Assembly (NCBI RefSeq): GCF_013407925.2
Contig: NZ_CP060201.1
Coordinates: 6,433,001 to 6,497,000 of the forward strand
Direction: 5' to 3'
Length of the DNA: 64,000 nt
Source of the DNA: Pseudomonas protegens
GTDB lineage: Bacteria; Pseudomonadota; Gammaproteobacteria; Pseudomonadales; Pseudomonadaceae
A model generated the notes under the pieces. It was not told the DNA's origin. It saw nothing but the letters and a program-made list of their open reading frames with translations, and made no database searches. Positions 44,164-52,021 of the stretch are shown piece by piece (the first letter of the stretch is position 1; every line of letters begins with the position of its first letter). The translations under genes and the position numbers were made by a program.

Positions 44164-45489
44164 ATGCTCGAAGCTCCTGTGCAGCGTCGCTTGCTGGTGG
44201 TCGATCCTTGTGACGACTGTCATCGCCTATTACCCGGATTGCGCACCATAGGTTGGGATGTCGACAGCTGTGACCTGGAAGCGGCCCGCGAGCGTTCCTG
44301 CGATGTCGGCCTGCTGCGCCTGCAGCCCTTTCATCTGGAGCGTCCGGAGGCGGTCAAGGAGTTGATCAGCCACAGCGGCACCGAGTGGATCGCGGTGTTG
44401 AGTCCTGAAGTGCTGCGGCTGCAGAAGGTCGGCGACTTCGTCTGCGAATGGTTTTTCGATTTCCATACGCTGCCGTTCGACGTGTCCCGGGTTCAGGTCA
44501 CCCTGGGCCGGGCCTTCGGCATGGCTCGCCTGCGCGGCCAGGGTTCGATTCATGTGGATCAGCCCGAGCACGAGTTGCTTGGCGACAGCCGGCCGATCCG
44601 CGACTTGCGCAAGTTGCTGAGCAAACTGGCGCCCACCGAGTCGCCGGTGCTGATTCGCGGTGAGAGCGGCACCGGCAAGGAACTGGTGGCGCGCACCCTG
44701 CATCGCCAGTCCCAGCGTCATGACAAGCCCTTTGTGGCGATCAACTGCGGGGCGATTCCCGAGCACCTGATCCAGTCCGAGCTCTTCGGCCATGAAAAGG
44801 GCGCCTTTACCGGGGCCCATCAGCGCAAGGTCGGACGTATCGAGGCGGCCCATGGCGGCACCTTGTTTCTCGATGAAATCGGCGACTTGCCATTGGAGCT
44901 GCAAGCCAATCTGTTGCGTTTTCTGCAGGAAAAACACATCGAGCGGGTTGGCGGCAGCCAGCCGATTCCAGTGGATGTGCGAGTCCTGGCGGCGACCCAC
45001 GTCGATCTGGAGGCGGCCATCGCCGGTGGCCGCTTCCGTGAAGACCTGTACTACCGGCTGAATGTGTTGCAGGTGATCACCGCGCCCTTGCGCGAGCGTC
45101 ACGGCGACCTGGGCATGCTCGCCAGTCACTTTGCCCATTTCTACAGTCAGGAAACCGGACGCCGGCCCCGCAGCTTCAGCGAGGATGCCCTGGTGGCCAT
45201 GGGCAAGCACGATTGGCCGGGCAATGTCCGTGAACTGGCCAACCGGGTGCGCCGGGGCCTGGTGCTGGCCGAGGGGCGGCAGATTCAGGCCAGTGATCTG
45301 GGGCTGCAGAGCCTCCAGGCCCACAACCTGCCCATGGGCACCCTGGAGGATTACAAGCATCGCGCCGAACGCGAGGCTCTGTGCGATGTGCTTAACCGGC
45401 ACAGCGACAACCTCAGCGTTGCGGCCCGGGTGCTGGGCATCTCGCGCCCGACCTTCTACCGGTTGCTGCACAAGCATCAGATCCGCTAG
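44164..45489 (+). CDS. Sigma-54-dependent enhancer-binding protein with degenerate receiver (VpsR/FleQ-like)
   Basis: This 441-residue transcriptional activator acts on sigma-54 RNA polymerase. Residues 1-125 look like a receiver domain, but the expected phospho-acceptor position reads DVGLLRLQPF, with Arg52 where Asp is normal, so phosphorylation is unlikely. The AAA+ domain (about 140-375) has Walker A GESGTGKE (166-173), the sigma-54 contact loop GAFTGA (213-218), Walker B LFLDEIGDLP and the arginine-finger region. A Fis-type HTH ends the protein (NLSVAARVLGISRPTFYRLL). FleQ and VpsR share this plan and bind c-di-GMP; this is not shown here. AAGGAA precedes the ATG. It converges on fapF across a shared terminator. 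Confidence 0.93.
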   Translation: MLEAPVQRRLLVVDPCDDCHRLLPGLRTIGWDVDSCDLEAARERSCDVGLLRLQPFHLERPEAVKELISHSGTEWIAVLSPEVLRLQKVGDFVCEWFFDFHTLPFDVSRVQVTLGRAFGMARLRGQGSIHVDQPEHELLGDSRPIRDLRKLLSKLAPTESPVLIRGESGTGKELVARTLHRQSQRHDKPFVAINCGAIPEHLIQSELFGHEKGAFTGAHQRKVGRIEAAHGGTLFLDEIGDLPLELQANLLRFLQEKHIERVGGSQPIPVDVRVLAATHVDLEAAIAGGRFREDLYYRLNVLQVITAPLRERHGDLGMLASHFAHFYSQETGRRPRSFSEDALVAMGKHDWPGNVRELANRVRRGLVLAEGRQIQASDLGLQSLQAHNLPMGTLEDYKHRAEREALCDVLNRHSDNLSVAARVLGISRPTFYRLLHKHQIR

Positions 45490-45505
45490 GGCGGGGAAAA
45501 ACGCC

Positions 45506-45548
45506 AAGGCCCGCGGCGATTGGGGAATCGCCGCGGGCCTTGTTGTTT
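45506..45548. terminator. Bidirectional terminator between the sigma-54 regulator and fapF
   Basis: A perfect 16-bp stem (AAGGCCCGCGGCGATT paired with its inverse) and GGGG loop is followed on the plus strand by GTTGTTTT. It sits 16 bp after the regulator stop codon and 15 bp from the fapF stop, and can end transcripts from both sides. Confidence 0.85.
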
Positions 45549-45556
45549 TGGGTGGA

Positions 45557-46858
45557 TCAGAAGTAGTACGGGAATTTCAGGCTGAAGGTGAAGTCCGGTG
45601 CGTCCTGGGTCATGCCCAGGGACAGGTTGGGCACGATGGTCAGGTGCTCGGTGGCAGCAATGGTCATGCCGACGTTGAAGTAGGCGGCGTTGGCGTCGCT
45701 GGACTCCACCGATTGCCAGTCCTGGCCGGTGTACTTGATCTTGCTCTTCTTCTGGATCTGGTCCGATACCGAGAACGCCATGCTCATTTTTTCGTTGAGG
45801 GCGAAGGCTACACCGGCGCCAATCTGGAAACTGTCGCCCAATTGCACCTTGCCGGGGATCTTCTGCCCGGCATTGGAGCTGATGTCGCCGAACGATTCTT
45901 CCAGGTTGTGGGTGTAGGACAGGCTGCCGAACAGCACCGCCGGGTCGAACGTCTTGACCAGCGAGATCCCCGGAGTCACCGACCACACACCATTACCGGT
46001 CGGCAGGCTTTCAGGCACCACCAGGTTGTTGTTGCCCGGGTCCGGATTGATGAACTTGATACCGAATGGGTCCTTGCCGGTGGGCGCCTTGACCCGCAGG
46101 CTGACCACGGCGTCAGGCAGGGAGTCGGACTCGTCGAGGAACTTGTAGGCCACCCCGACGTTGACGTCGCCCAGCGTCGGATCGCGAGTGACGGTGCTTT
46201 CCGAGATGGATTGGCTGCTGCCGCCGTTAGCGCCACCGGACTGGTAAGTCGACTCGCGATAGACCACCGGCGCGTTTATATCGAACTGCCAGCGGTTGTC
46301 CAGGTTGTAGCGGGCGGTCAGGTCCAGGGTCCAGGTGTCGGACTTGATCCGGTCCAGGTTGACGGTGCCCAGCAGGATCGAGTCCAGGGCCAGAAAGCCA
46401 TTGAGGGTCAGTTGGCGGGTGTCGTAGCGGGCATAGCTGATGCCCGTTTCAACGCTGAACTTGCCTCCGCCAAAGAAGCCGCTGGCCTCGTCGTAGAGGT
46501 TGGTCACGCTTTGCGCCGGCGTCGAGTCATCCTTGAGCGACTGGCCATAGCTGGCACCACCCGCAGCGCCCCCAGACGCTGCTGCGGCCCCTCTGCCGGC
46601 AACCTGCTGATTGCCCTTGAGGTCGGCGGGTGATTTTGCCAGGCGCTTGGGTGGCGGCGCCGCGGGCTGGTCCTCGACTTGGCGTACCCGTTGTTCCAGC
46701 ACTGCCAGCGCCTTCTGCTGCACTTCGTAACGTTGCTTCAGCTCCAGAAGTTCTTGTTTCAGGGTCTCTACGTCCGCATCGGGCGCCGCTTGCAAGGCCG
46801 CCGCCGGAAATAGAGTGCTCAAACATACAACCGCGCGCAGTGAAACCGATCGATACAT
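45557..46858 (-). CDS. fapF: FapF: outer-membrane amyloid export porin
   Basis: FapF is the trimeric beta-barrel through which Fap subunits leave the periplasm. The 433-residue protein has a signal peptide (about 1-24) and an N-terminal coiled coil (about 28-63, [20 protein letters not shown]) of the kind that trimerises and gates the pore. A Pro/Ala/Gly-rich linker carries [17 protein letters not shown] 12-strand-like barrel runs from about 130 to the C-terminal aromatic FPYYF. It is the last gene of fapABCDEF and is followed by a shared terminator. Confidence 0.95.
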   Translation of the reverse strand: MYRSVSLRAVVCLSTLFPAAALQAAPDADVETLKQELLELKQRYEVQQKALAVLEQRVRQVEDQPAAPPPKRLAKSPADLKGNQQVAGRGAAAASGGAAGGASYGQSLKDDSTPAQSVTNLYDEASGFFGGGKFSVETGISYARYDTRQLTLNGFLALDSILLGTVNLDRIKSDTWTLDLTARYNLDNRWQFDINAPVVYRESTYQSGGANGGSSQSISESTVTRDPTLGDVNVGVAYKFLDESDSLPDAVVSLRVKAPTGKDPFGIKFINPDPGNNNLVVPESLPTGNGVWSVTPGISLVKTFDPAVLFGSLSYTHNLEESFGDISSNAGQKIPGKVQLGDSFQIGAGVAFALNEKMSMAFSVSDQIQKKSKIKYTGQDWQSVESSDANAAYFNVGMTIAATEHLTIVPNLSLGMTQDAPDFTFSLKFPYYF

Positions 46859-46905
46859 GAAATAAACCGTCCCTTGTGAACCCCAATGGTCGAAAGTAGC
46901 TTAGT

Positions 46906-47646
46906 TCAGAATTTCATATTGCGTAGTCCATTTAGGGTGGTCAGGTTGCAGTCCAGCGCGCCTTTGCTGGGGCCGTTGTTTTGCAGGACCACGTTGAGCT
47001 GGGTCAGGTTGTTGACCAGGTTGCTGTTGCCCAGCAGCCGGGTGTTCTGCAGGACGTTGCCCTGGCCCACCTGCTGCAAGGTGCCGCCCTGGTTGGCACT
47101 GGCCAGAATGGCCATCTGGATCCCGCCATTGATCGCCGACACCGAGACACTGCCGGCGGCATTGCTGCCGGAGATGGTCTGGCCACTGAGCAGGGCCTGG
47201 CCGGGGTTGCTGCTCAGGCCGGGCGCCTGGTTGGCTTCACTGACATTGATACTGACGTTGTTGTAGGCGCTGTTGCCGTCGCCGGCGGCGCGCACCACCT
47301 GGGTCACGCCCTGGCCGGTGCCCAGGCCGGCGCCACCGATCACGTTGCCGGAGCCTTGAGAGGGGGTACTGCCGTTGCCGGTCTGGCTGATGGTGGTGAC
47401 GTAGAATTGCGGGGTGACGGTGGATTGCTGGATCTGCAGGCTACTGGTGGCGCCTATCAGGTCGCCGCTGGCATTGCGCCAGGTACTGCTCATGACGATG
47501 CCGAAACTGATGATCCGTCCCGGCATCACATAGCGGCCACGCAGTTGTGAGAGTTCCTGATCCTGAACTTCGATGGGTTTGAAACCAGCATGGGCTGGAA
47601 GCGCTGCTGCGAGACAGGCCGCTGCCAGCCAGTATGTAGTCTTCAT
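46906..47646 (-). CDS. fapE: FapE: minor amyloid subunit / extracellular chaperone-like component
   Basis: FapE is a minor component of Fap fibrils. The 246-residue protein has a signal peptide (MKTTYWLAAACLAAALPAHA), then QDQELSQLRGRYVMPGRIIS, a conserved opening of FapE, and a Gly/Asn/Ser-rich middle (TGNGSTPSQGSGNVIGGAGL). The C-terminal part has QVGQGNVLQNTRLLGNSNLV, resembling the polar repeats of FapB and FapC. The ELSQLRGRY stretch also resembles the processing-site region of other exported pseudomonad proteins. It lies 47 bp before fapF and 52 bp after fapD on the minus strand. Confidence 0.93.
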   Translation of the reverse strand: MKTTYWLAAACLAAALPAHAGFKPIEVQDQELSQLRGRYVMPGRIISFGIVMSSTWRNASGDLIGATSSLQIQQSTVTPQFYVTTISQTGNGSTPSQGSGNVIGGAGLGTGQGVTQVVRAAGDGNSAYNNVSINVSEANQAPGLSSNPGQALLSGQTISGSNAAGSVSVSAINGGIQMAILASANQGGTLQQVGQGNVLQNTRLLGNSNLVNNLTQLNVVLQNNGPSKGALDCNLTTLNGLRNMKF

Positions 47647-47698
47647 CTGCTGCTCCCGGAGCGTCCTGCCCCCCTTTTTTTATCGTTGCGCGCTCCTC

Positions 47699-48379
47699 CT
47701 AGAAGAAGTCGCTCTGGATGAAACCGAAATCCATCAGTTCCGCATCTTTGACTGGATAGAAGGTATCGAGCTTGTTTTTCGCGGTCAGCGGGGCGGGCGG
47801 ATCGAGCAAGGCATTGGCCTTGTCATAGCCCGGGCCGATGATGGCAAAGACGATGCCGTTCCAGCCCTTGACGAAGTCTTCATGGGTGTAGCGTTTGTGA
47901 CCCAGCACCGGATCACCGATATAGACCCAGTCTTTCTGGGCCCGCTGCATCACCACGAAGTGCTTGTAGCCGCGAATTTCCATCAGTACGACCACCGGAA
48001 TGGTCACCGCCTCGAGCTTTTCCGGAGGAATCCGGTAGCCCCTGGCGCGCATGCCGATGCTTTCCGCGTAGCGTTTCATGTCAAGCATCGAGAAGCCCTG
48101 AGTCTGGACCAGCTTCTGGTCCGAATTCATCAGCATGCCCTTGATCACTTGTTCTTCGTTGACGTCCAGCCAGTAGGCCTGACGCAGGATGGTTGCCAGT
48201 GCCGCAGCACCGCAACTGAAGTCGGTCTTCTGTTCGACGATGTCGCTGAATTTGCGCTCACGCACACTCTGCACTTGCTTGAAGATCAGGCCGCCGCCCG
48301 CGAGTCCGGCCACGGCCATCTGCGCGGAGTAAGCGGGGCCGCATAGGCTCAACAGTAGAATGATGATCGCAGTACGCAT
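47699..48379 (-). CDS. fapD: FapD: periplasmic C39-like cysteine protease
   Basis: FapD is required for fibril secretion and assembly. The 226-residue protein has a signal peptide (about 1-19) followed by a C39-peptidase domain. The catalytic triad is visible: Cys56 in TDFSCGAAALATIL, His140 in RGYKHFVVM, and Asp156 in WVYIGDPVLGH. Double-glycine-leader proteases of transporters share this domain; here it is free-standing and exported. The likely substrates are Fap components. An intrinsic terminator precedes it, between fapC and fapD, so its expression probably depends on readthrough. Confidence 0.95.
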   Translation of the reverse strand: MRTAIIILLLSLCGPAYSAQMAVAGLAGGGLIFKQVQSVRERKFSDIVEQKTDFSCGAAALATILRQAYWLDVNEEQVIKGMLMNSDQKLVQTQGFSMLDMKRYAESIGMRARGYRIPPEKLEAVTIPVVVLMEIRGYKHFVVMQRAQKDWVYIGDPVLGHKRYTHEDFVKGWNGIVFAIIGPGYDKANALLDPPAPLTAKNKLDTFYPVKDAELMDFGFIQSDFF

Positions 48380-48404
48380 GATCGTTACGCCTGGTGAGAC
48401 TGTG

Positions 48405-48426
48405 GAAAAGCCCCGTTTCCGGGGCT
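48405..48426 (-). terminator. Intercistronic terminator between fapC and fapD
   Basis: On the minus strand AAAGCCCCG and CGGGGCTTT form a 9-bp stem around a 4-base loop, ending in CTTTTCC. It lies 17 bp after the fapC stop codon and 26 bp before the fapD ATG. A leaky terminator here would give more fapABC than fapDEF message. Confidence 0.75.
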
Positions 48427-48442
48427 TTCGTTACGATCGCTA

Positions 48443-49432
48443 CTACATGCAGGCTTTGCAGCCGGCGGCGATGGACAGCGAGTTGCTTTGTTGGTTGCCC
48501 ACACCGGCCGAGACGTTGGCGCCGCCGTTGCCGGAGAAGCCGTTCATCGAGTTGGTCATGCTGGCGTTGTTGACCACTGGGTTTTTCCAGCCGTCTTTGG
48601 TCAGCACTTGCTGGGTCCAGTAGCCGGCCAGTTCGATGGTGCCTTGTTCCTTGAAGGTGAGTTTTTGATCGTCGTTGCCGTGGCCTTTGTTGTCGCCATA
48701 GCCATGACCGCTGTGATCGTCGCCGCCTTCGATCTTGCCGCTGCCGGTGCCTTTGTAGGTGCCGGAGGCCACGAAGCCGCCAGTGAGGGTGTCTTTTTTG
48801 TAGGCTTGGACACCTTTGTTATCCACCACCAGGTTGGTGGAGGCTTGGTTGGCCGAGGCGGCGGCGGTGGCTACGCGACCACCGGATACGGCAATGGCCA
48901 GGTTGTTTTTCTGTTGGTTGAAGTCGCCGGCGGTCACGTTGACGCCGATGTTGCCGGAGCCGTTGTTGCCGGAGTTGTTCATCGTAGCGTTGTTCTGTGT
49001 CGACGAGTTTTTCACGTAGTTGTTGTTGTTGACCTGGGTGGCGCTGGAGGCGGCCACGGCGCTGCCGAAGATGAAGCTTTCGTCAGCGGTTGCCAGGGCA
49101 GCGGCGTTGTCTTGTTGGTTGCCGTCGCCGGCGGCGACGTTGGCACCCATGTTGCCGTTGGAGCTGTTCAGGGAGTTGTCCATCTTGGCGTTGTTGTTGG
49201 TGCCCTGATTTTTCACCACGTTGGTGTTGCTGTTCTGCACGTCGATTACTGCAGCACCGGCCCCAGCGGTGATTTGCAGCAGGGTGTTGAGATCCGGACC
49301 TTGGTTGTGATCGCCATGGCCATTGCCATGACCGCCGTTGTTACCATGTTCGTTACCACCTGCCTGAGCGGCCATTGCCATGACTGCGGCCAGTGCGAAA
49401 ACCAGTGGTTTGAGAGCCATTGTAGGTTTCAT
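48443..49432 (-). CDS. fapC: FapC: major functional-amyloid subunit
   Basis: FapC is the main fibril protein of the Fap biofilm amyloid. The 329-residue protein has a signal peptide ending near AAQA, then a His/Gly/Asn-rich stretch (GGNEHGNNGGHGNGHGDHNQ). Three imperfect amyloid repeats share G-x-NV-x-AG-xx-NQQ-x-N: GANVAAGDGNQQDNAAAL, GVNVTAGDFNQQKNNLAI and GANVSAGVGNQQSNSLSI. The linker between repeats 2 and 3 is long (about 110 residues) and holds a second His/Asp/Gly-rich part (GGDDHSGHGYGDNKGHGNDD). The C-terminus is CKACM, the conserved CxxC. All these match FapC; the His-rich parts suggest metal binding. Confidence 0.97.
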   Translation of the reverse strand: MKPTMALKPLVFALAAVMAMAAQAGGNEHGNNGGHGNGHGDHNQGPDLNTLLQITAGAGAAVIDVQNSNTNVVKNQGTNNNAKMDNSLNSSNGNMGANVAAGDGNQQDNAAALATADESFIFGSAVAASSATQVNNNNYVKNSSTQNNATMNNSGNNGSGNIGVNVTAGDFNQQKNNLAIAVSGGRVATAAASANQASTNLVVDNKGVQAYKKDTLTGGFVASGTYKGTGSGKIEGGDDHSGHGYGDNKGHGNDDQKLTFKEQGTIELAGYWTQQVLTKDGWKNPVVNNASMTNSMNGFSGNGGANVSAGVGNQQSNSLSIAAGCKACM

Positions 49433-49495
49433 GGTGTTTCTCCGGTGCTTATTAGTTGGTTAAGTGTTGGTACTTTCTAATTGCACTACGACGGG

Positions 49496-50074
49496 TCAAT
49501 CGGCGACCCGGATGCTCAGGGTGTTAGCCATGCGGTTCCCCACCCCGGCACTCTGGTTCACCTGAATCACCCCACGGCTGCCGGTGAAGGCCTGGTCGCT
49601 GGTAACGACCTGGCGGCTGCCTTGCTGAGGGTCAGATGCGCCCGAGCTTGGTAACAGCGCGACGTTCTGCTGCGAGAGCGCGCTGTCGTCGATGCTTTGC
49701 GGATTGGCGCTGATGCTGATCCGCAAGGCATTGACCATCTGGTTGTTGGCCCCGGAGGACTGGTTGACACCCAGTGCGCCGTTGCCGTTGCTGAAAGAGT
49801 GGCCGCCGATGGTGCTGCTGGCATTGACCGAGCGGTCGGCTGGCGTGGTGATCTTCTGGGTCACGCTGGTGCTGGCCTTGGCATTGGTGCCGATGGCGAT
49901 GGCCCGCACGTTGGTCTGCTGTTGCTGGTCGCCGGCGGCCTGGTTGACGTTGAGGTTGCCGGTGTAGCTCGAGCCGGAGTTGATCAGGGTCGCGGTGTCC
50001 TGGACCTGAGTGGCGCTATCGGCCATGGCCGAAGTGCAGGCCAGCAGGGCGAGAAAGAGCAGTGAGGGCTTCAT
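49496..50074 (-). CDS. fapB: FapB: amyloid nucleator subunit
   Basis: FapB is the minor subunit thought to nucleate FapC polymerisation, like CsgB in curli. The 192-residue protein has a signal peptide (MKPSLLFLALLACTSAMA) and three imperfect repeats with the motif VNQ-xx-G-xx-N-xxx-N: NVNQAAGDQQQQTNVRAIAI, GVNQSSGANNQMVNALRISI and QVNQSAGVGNRMANTLSIRV. Linkers are short compared with FapC. The ATG at 50074 directly precedes the signal peptide and follows the fapA stop codon by one base, so fapA and fapB are translationally coupled. Confidence 0.96.
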   Translation of the reverse strand: MKPSLLFLALLACTSAMADSATQVQDTATLINSGSSYTGNLNVNQAAGDQQQQTNVRAIAIGTNAKASTSVTQKITTPADRSVNASSTIGGHSFSNGNGALGVNQSSGANNQMVNALRISISANPQSIDDSALSQQNVALLPSSGASDPQQGSRQVVTSDQAFTGSRGVIQVNQSAGVGNRMANTLSIRVAD

Positions 50075-50075
50075 C

Positions 50076-50519
50076 TCAATGGCCTCCAATGTTGCTCAAT
50101 GGCGCCATGCCGGAGCTGATGGAGCGGTTGATCGACCCGGAGATCGACGACCCGGAGCCGCCACCGTGACCAGCGCTCATGCCGGGCAGGCCATTGGGGT
50201 TGGTCACCACATTGAGGCCGGCGACCCCGCTGCCGTTGGGCATCACGGCGCCGCGAACCAGCGAGCCGCTGTTGATCCCGGCGAACTCGCTGTCGCTCAT
50301 TTCGTTGTTGAGTGTGCCGGTGACCGGCCCCGACGGATTGGCGTTGACCGTGGTCGGGTTGGGATCAAGATTCAGGGGGCGACCGGCAGGGGTCGGATGC
50401 ACCTGGCGTTCCAGAACGATCTGGCCATCGCCTGCCGCCAGGACCGGAAGGCAGTGCACCGCGCTGACGGCACAGCCGATCAGCAGTAGGCGGGTGAAAC
50501 CTTGCTTCAGAGTCCCCAC
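50076..50519 (-). CDS. fapA: FapA: periplasmic chaperone-like Fap protein
   Basis: FapA is the first operon product; in other strains its loss changes the FapB:FapC composition of the fibril, so it is viewed as a chaperone or distributor. The 147-residue protein has a signal peptide (about 1-29, ending VLAA) and a mature part with EFAGINSGSLVRGAVMPNG and a Gly/Ser/His-rich C-terminus (GHGGGSGSSISGSINRSISS). The start is GTG at 50519 with AAGGAA about eight bases upstream. A sigma-54-type promoter element lies 53-68 bp before it. Confidence 0.92.
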   Translation of the reverse strand: MGTLKQGFTRLLLIGCAVSAVHCLPVLAAGDGQIVLERQVHPTPAGRPLNLDPNPTTVNANPSGPVTGTLNNEMSDSEFAGINSGSLVRGAVMPNGSGVAGLNVVTNPNGLPGMSAGHGGGSGSSISGSINRSISSGMAPLSNIGGH

Positions 50520-50571
50520 GGCGGCATTCCTTCTTCTCAGTGCTGGCCCTAGTCAGCGTTGACAGGGAGAG

Positions 50572-50587
50572 AGCAGAAGCCGTGCCG
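50572..50587 (-). promoter_or_regulatory. Sigma-54 (-24/-12) promoter candidate of the fap operon
   Basis: On the minus strand CGGCACGGCTTCTGCT agrees with the sigma-54 consensus TGGCACRNNNNTTGCW at all but two defined positions. It keeps the invariant GG and GC and their 10-base spacing. The predicted start is near 50561, giving a leader of about 42 bases before fapA. A sigma-54 activator gene lies at the other end of the operon. Confidence 0.65.
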
Positions 50588-50647
50588 CTTTTGATTTGTC
50601 TTGTCGATTCAATGGCTTGCGAATACGTCCCGGCGTTTGGCGGCCTG

Positions 50648-50669
50648 ACTGTTTCATGCTTGAGACAGT
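50648..50669. promoter_or_regulatory. Candidate upstream activating site for fap
   Basis: A 22-bp near-palindrome with ends ACTGT and ACAGT, inner TCA and TGA and a 4-base centre has one mismatch per 9-bp arm. It lies about 87-108 bp upstream of the predicted sigma-54 start, the usual distance for enhancer-binding proteins. The rest of the fap upstream gap (to 50848) has one more ACTGT half-site near 50749 but no gene. Confidence 0.5.
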
Positions 50670-50848
50670 TCGCCATAGCGGCCACTAGCCATAACCTTGC
50701 AAATGCTCTGGAACAGGGGTTGCTGCGGGGGTGTATCAGTGACTTAACAGTTTTACCCGCGCGTGGCGCAGGCCCCTTAATTAGCGGCCTGACCCGCCGC
50801 CGGGTGTTTCAGAAATGGACACTCTGGCGCCCGGCCAGCGTTGCCGGA

Positions 50849-51373
50849 TCAGTCCTGCAGCAGTTGCCGGACCTCGGCAAAGGCCTGTTGCCGGCGCGCC
50901 TGCCAGTCCCCGCGAATCACCCGATAGGCTTGCCCATGGCGCTCCAGCCATTGCCGGGTATCGGCAAAGAAGGCCAGGCGCTGCGCCAGTTGCGGCTGGC
51001 AGCGCTGACCGTCATCGCTCCAGTCCACATCCTCCGGCGATAGCAGCAGGTGCAGGTCGTAGTGGCGGGCCAGCAGTTGCGGCTCCAGCCAGGCCGGGCA
51101 ATCGCCGAACAGGGTCTGGCTCCACAGCAGGTTGCTCAACAGGTGCGTATCGAGGATCAGCAGGGCCGGCTGCTGCGAGCGCGCCTGATCCTCCCAGGCC
51201 AACTGGCCGCGGGCGATCGTGGGGATGTCAGCCAGGCAGGTGTCGCGGCGTTCCTCTTCGATGAAGTGACGCACGTACTCGCCCACCTGGAGGCCGCCAA
51301 AATGCGCTTGCAGCTCGGCCGCCAGCCAGCTCTTGCCGCTGGATTCGGGGCCGGTGAGGACCAGCACCTTCAC
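50849..51373 (-). CDS. NadR-like P-loop kinase (ribosylnicotinamide kinase domain only)
   Basis: This 174-residue ATPase resembles the C-terminal kinase domain of NadR, which phosphorylates nicotinamide riboside to NMN. Walker A is VLVLTGPESSGKSWLAAEL at the very N-terminus, followed by VGEYVRHFIEE, LLILDTHLLSNLLWSQTLFG (Walker-B-like) and LLLSPEDVDWSDDGQR. The repressor and adenylyltransferase domains of full NadR are absent. The start is GTG at 51373, overlapping the pnuC stop by 4 bp. Pairing with a PnuC vitamin transporter strongly suggests metabolic trapping of an imported riboside; thiamine is a less likely alternative. Confidence 0.87.
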   Translation of the reverse strand: MKVLVLTGPESSGKSWLAAELQAHFGGLQVGEYVRHFIEEERRDTCLADIPTIARGQLAWEDQARSQQPALLILDTHLLSNLLWSQTLFGDCPAWLEPQLLARHYDLHLLLSPEDVDWSDDGQRCQPQLAQRLAFFADTRQWLERHGQAYRVIRGDWQARRQQAFAEVRQLLQD

Positions 51374-51933
51374 GATTGCAGGGCCGGGTCGGCACGCCAG
51401 GTGCGCCAGCCCTGGACCGCCAGCAGGGTGAACAGGGCGTAGAGGGCGGCGGTCAGGTACAGCGCCTTGTAGAGGAACAGGCCGACGAAGATCACGTCCA
51501 CGGCAATCCATAACGGCCAGCACTGCACGCGCTTTTGCGCCATCCACCACTGGGCCACCAGGCTGAAGGCGGTCAGGGCGGCGTCGAGCCAGGGTTGCGC
51601 GGCGTCGGTCCAGTGGGCCATGGCCGCCCCCAGCAACAGGCTGCCCAGCGCGCCCAGGGCCAGGCCCTGGAGCAGGCCGGCGGTTCGCAACTGGCTGACC
51701 GGACGCCCTTGATGCTGATCGCCGCCCCGGGTCCACTGCCACCAGCCATAGAGCTGCAACACGGCGTAGACCACCTGCAGGAGCATGTCGGAATAGAGTT
51801 TGACCTCGTAGAAGATCCAGCTGTAGAGCAGCACCATGACCAGGCCGATGGGCCAGCACCAGGGGTTCTGCTTGACCGTCAGCCAGACGGCGATCACGCC
51901 TAGCGCAGCGGCAAACAGTTCAAGCCCGGACAT
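51370..51933 (-). CDS. pnuC: PnuC-family vitamin/nicotinamide riboside transporter
   Basis: This 187-residue inner-membrane facilitator of the PnuC family has about seven TM segments. It has the conserved WPIGLVMVLLYSWIFYEVKL and a tryptophan-rich motif LQLYGWWQWTRGG. The second half carries QWWMAQKRVQCWPLWIAVDV, with the paired W-x-x motif that lines the substrate path. PnuC proteins import nicotinamide riboside; relatives import thiamine or riboflavin. The coupled NadR-like kinase favours nicotinamide riboside. The ATG at 51933 gives normal length; a longer open frame is not supported. Confidence 0.92.
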   Translation of the reverse strand: MSGLELFAAALGVIAVWLTVKQNPWCWPIGLVMVLLYSWIFYEVKLYSDMLLQVVYAVLQLYGWWQWTRGGDQHQGRPVSQLRTAGLLQGLALGALGSLLLGAAMAHWTDAAQPWLDAALTAFSLVAQWWMAQKRVQCWPLWIAVDVIFVGLFLYKALYLTAALYALFTLLAVQGWRTWRADPALQS

Positions 51934-52021
51934 GGCGGTTCCTTGGGGAAGTGGAGGAGGGGGCGGATTGTACCCAGAGTCGGCCCCGGACGTTAGCCCG
52001 GAGCCGCGCAAGCGGTGGCGA

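Noticed and set aside
48443..50089. FapB/FapC repeats considered as tandem DNA repeats
   Set aside because: The similarity is at the protein level only and is explained by the amyloid repeat architecture; the DNA copies are diverged.
50690..50720. Possible second sigma-54 element near the TTTGCA on the minus strand upstream of fapA
   Set aside because: The -24 part lacks GG at the required distance, so it does not fit the consensus.
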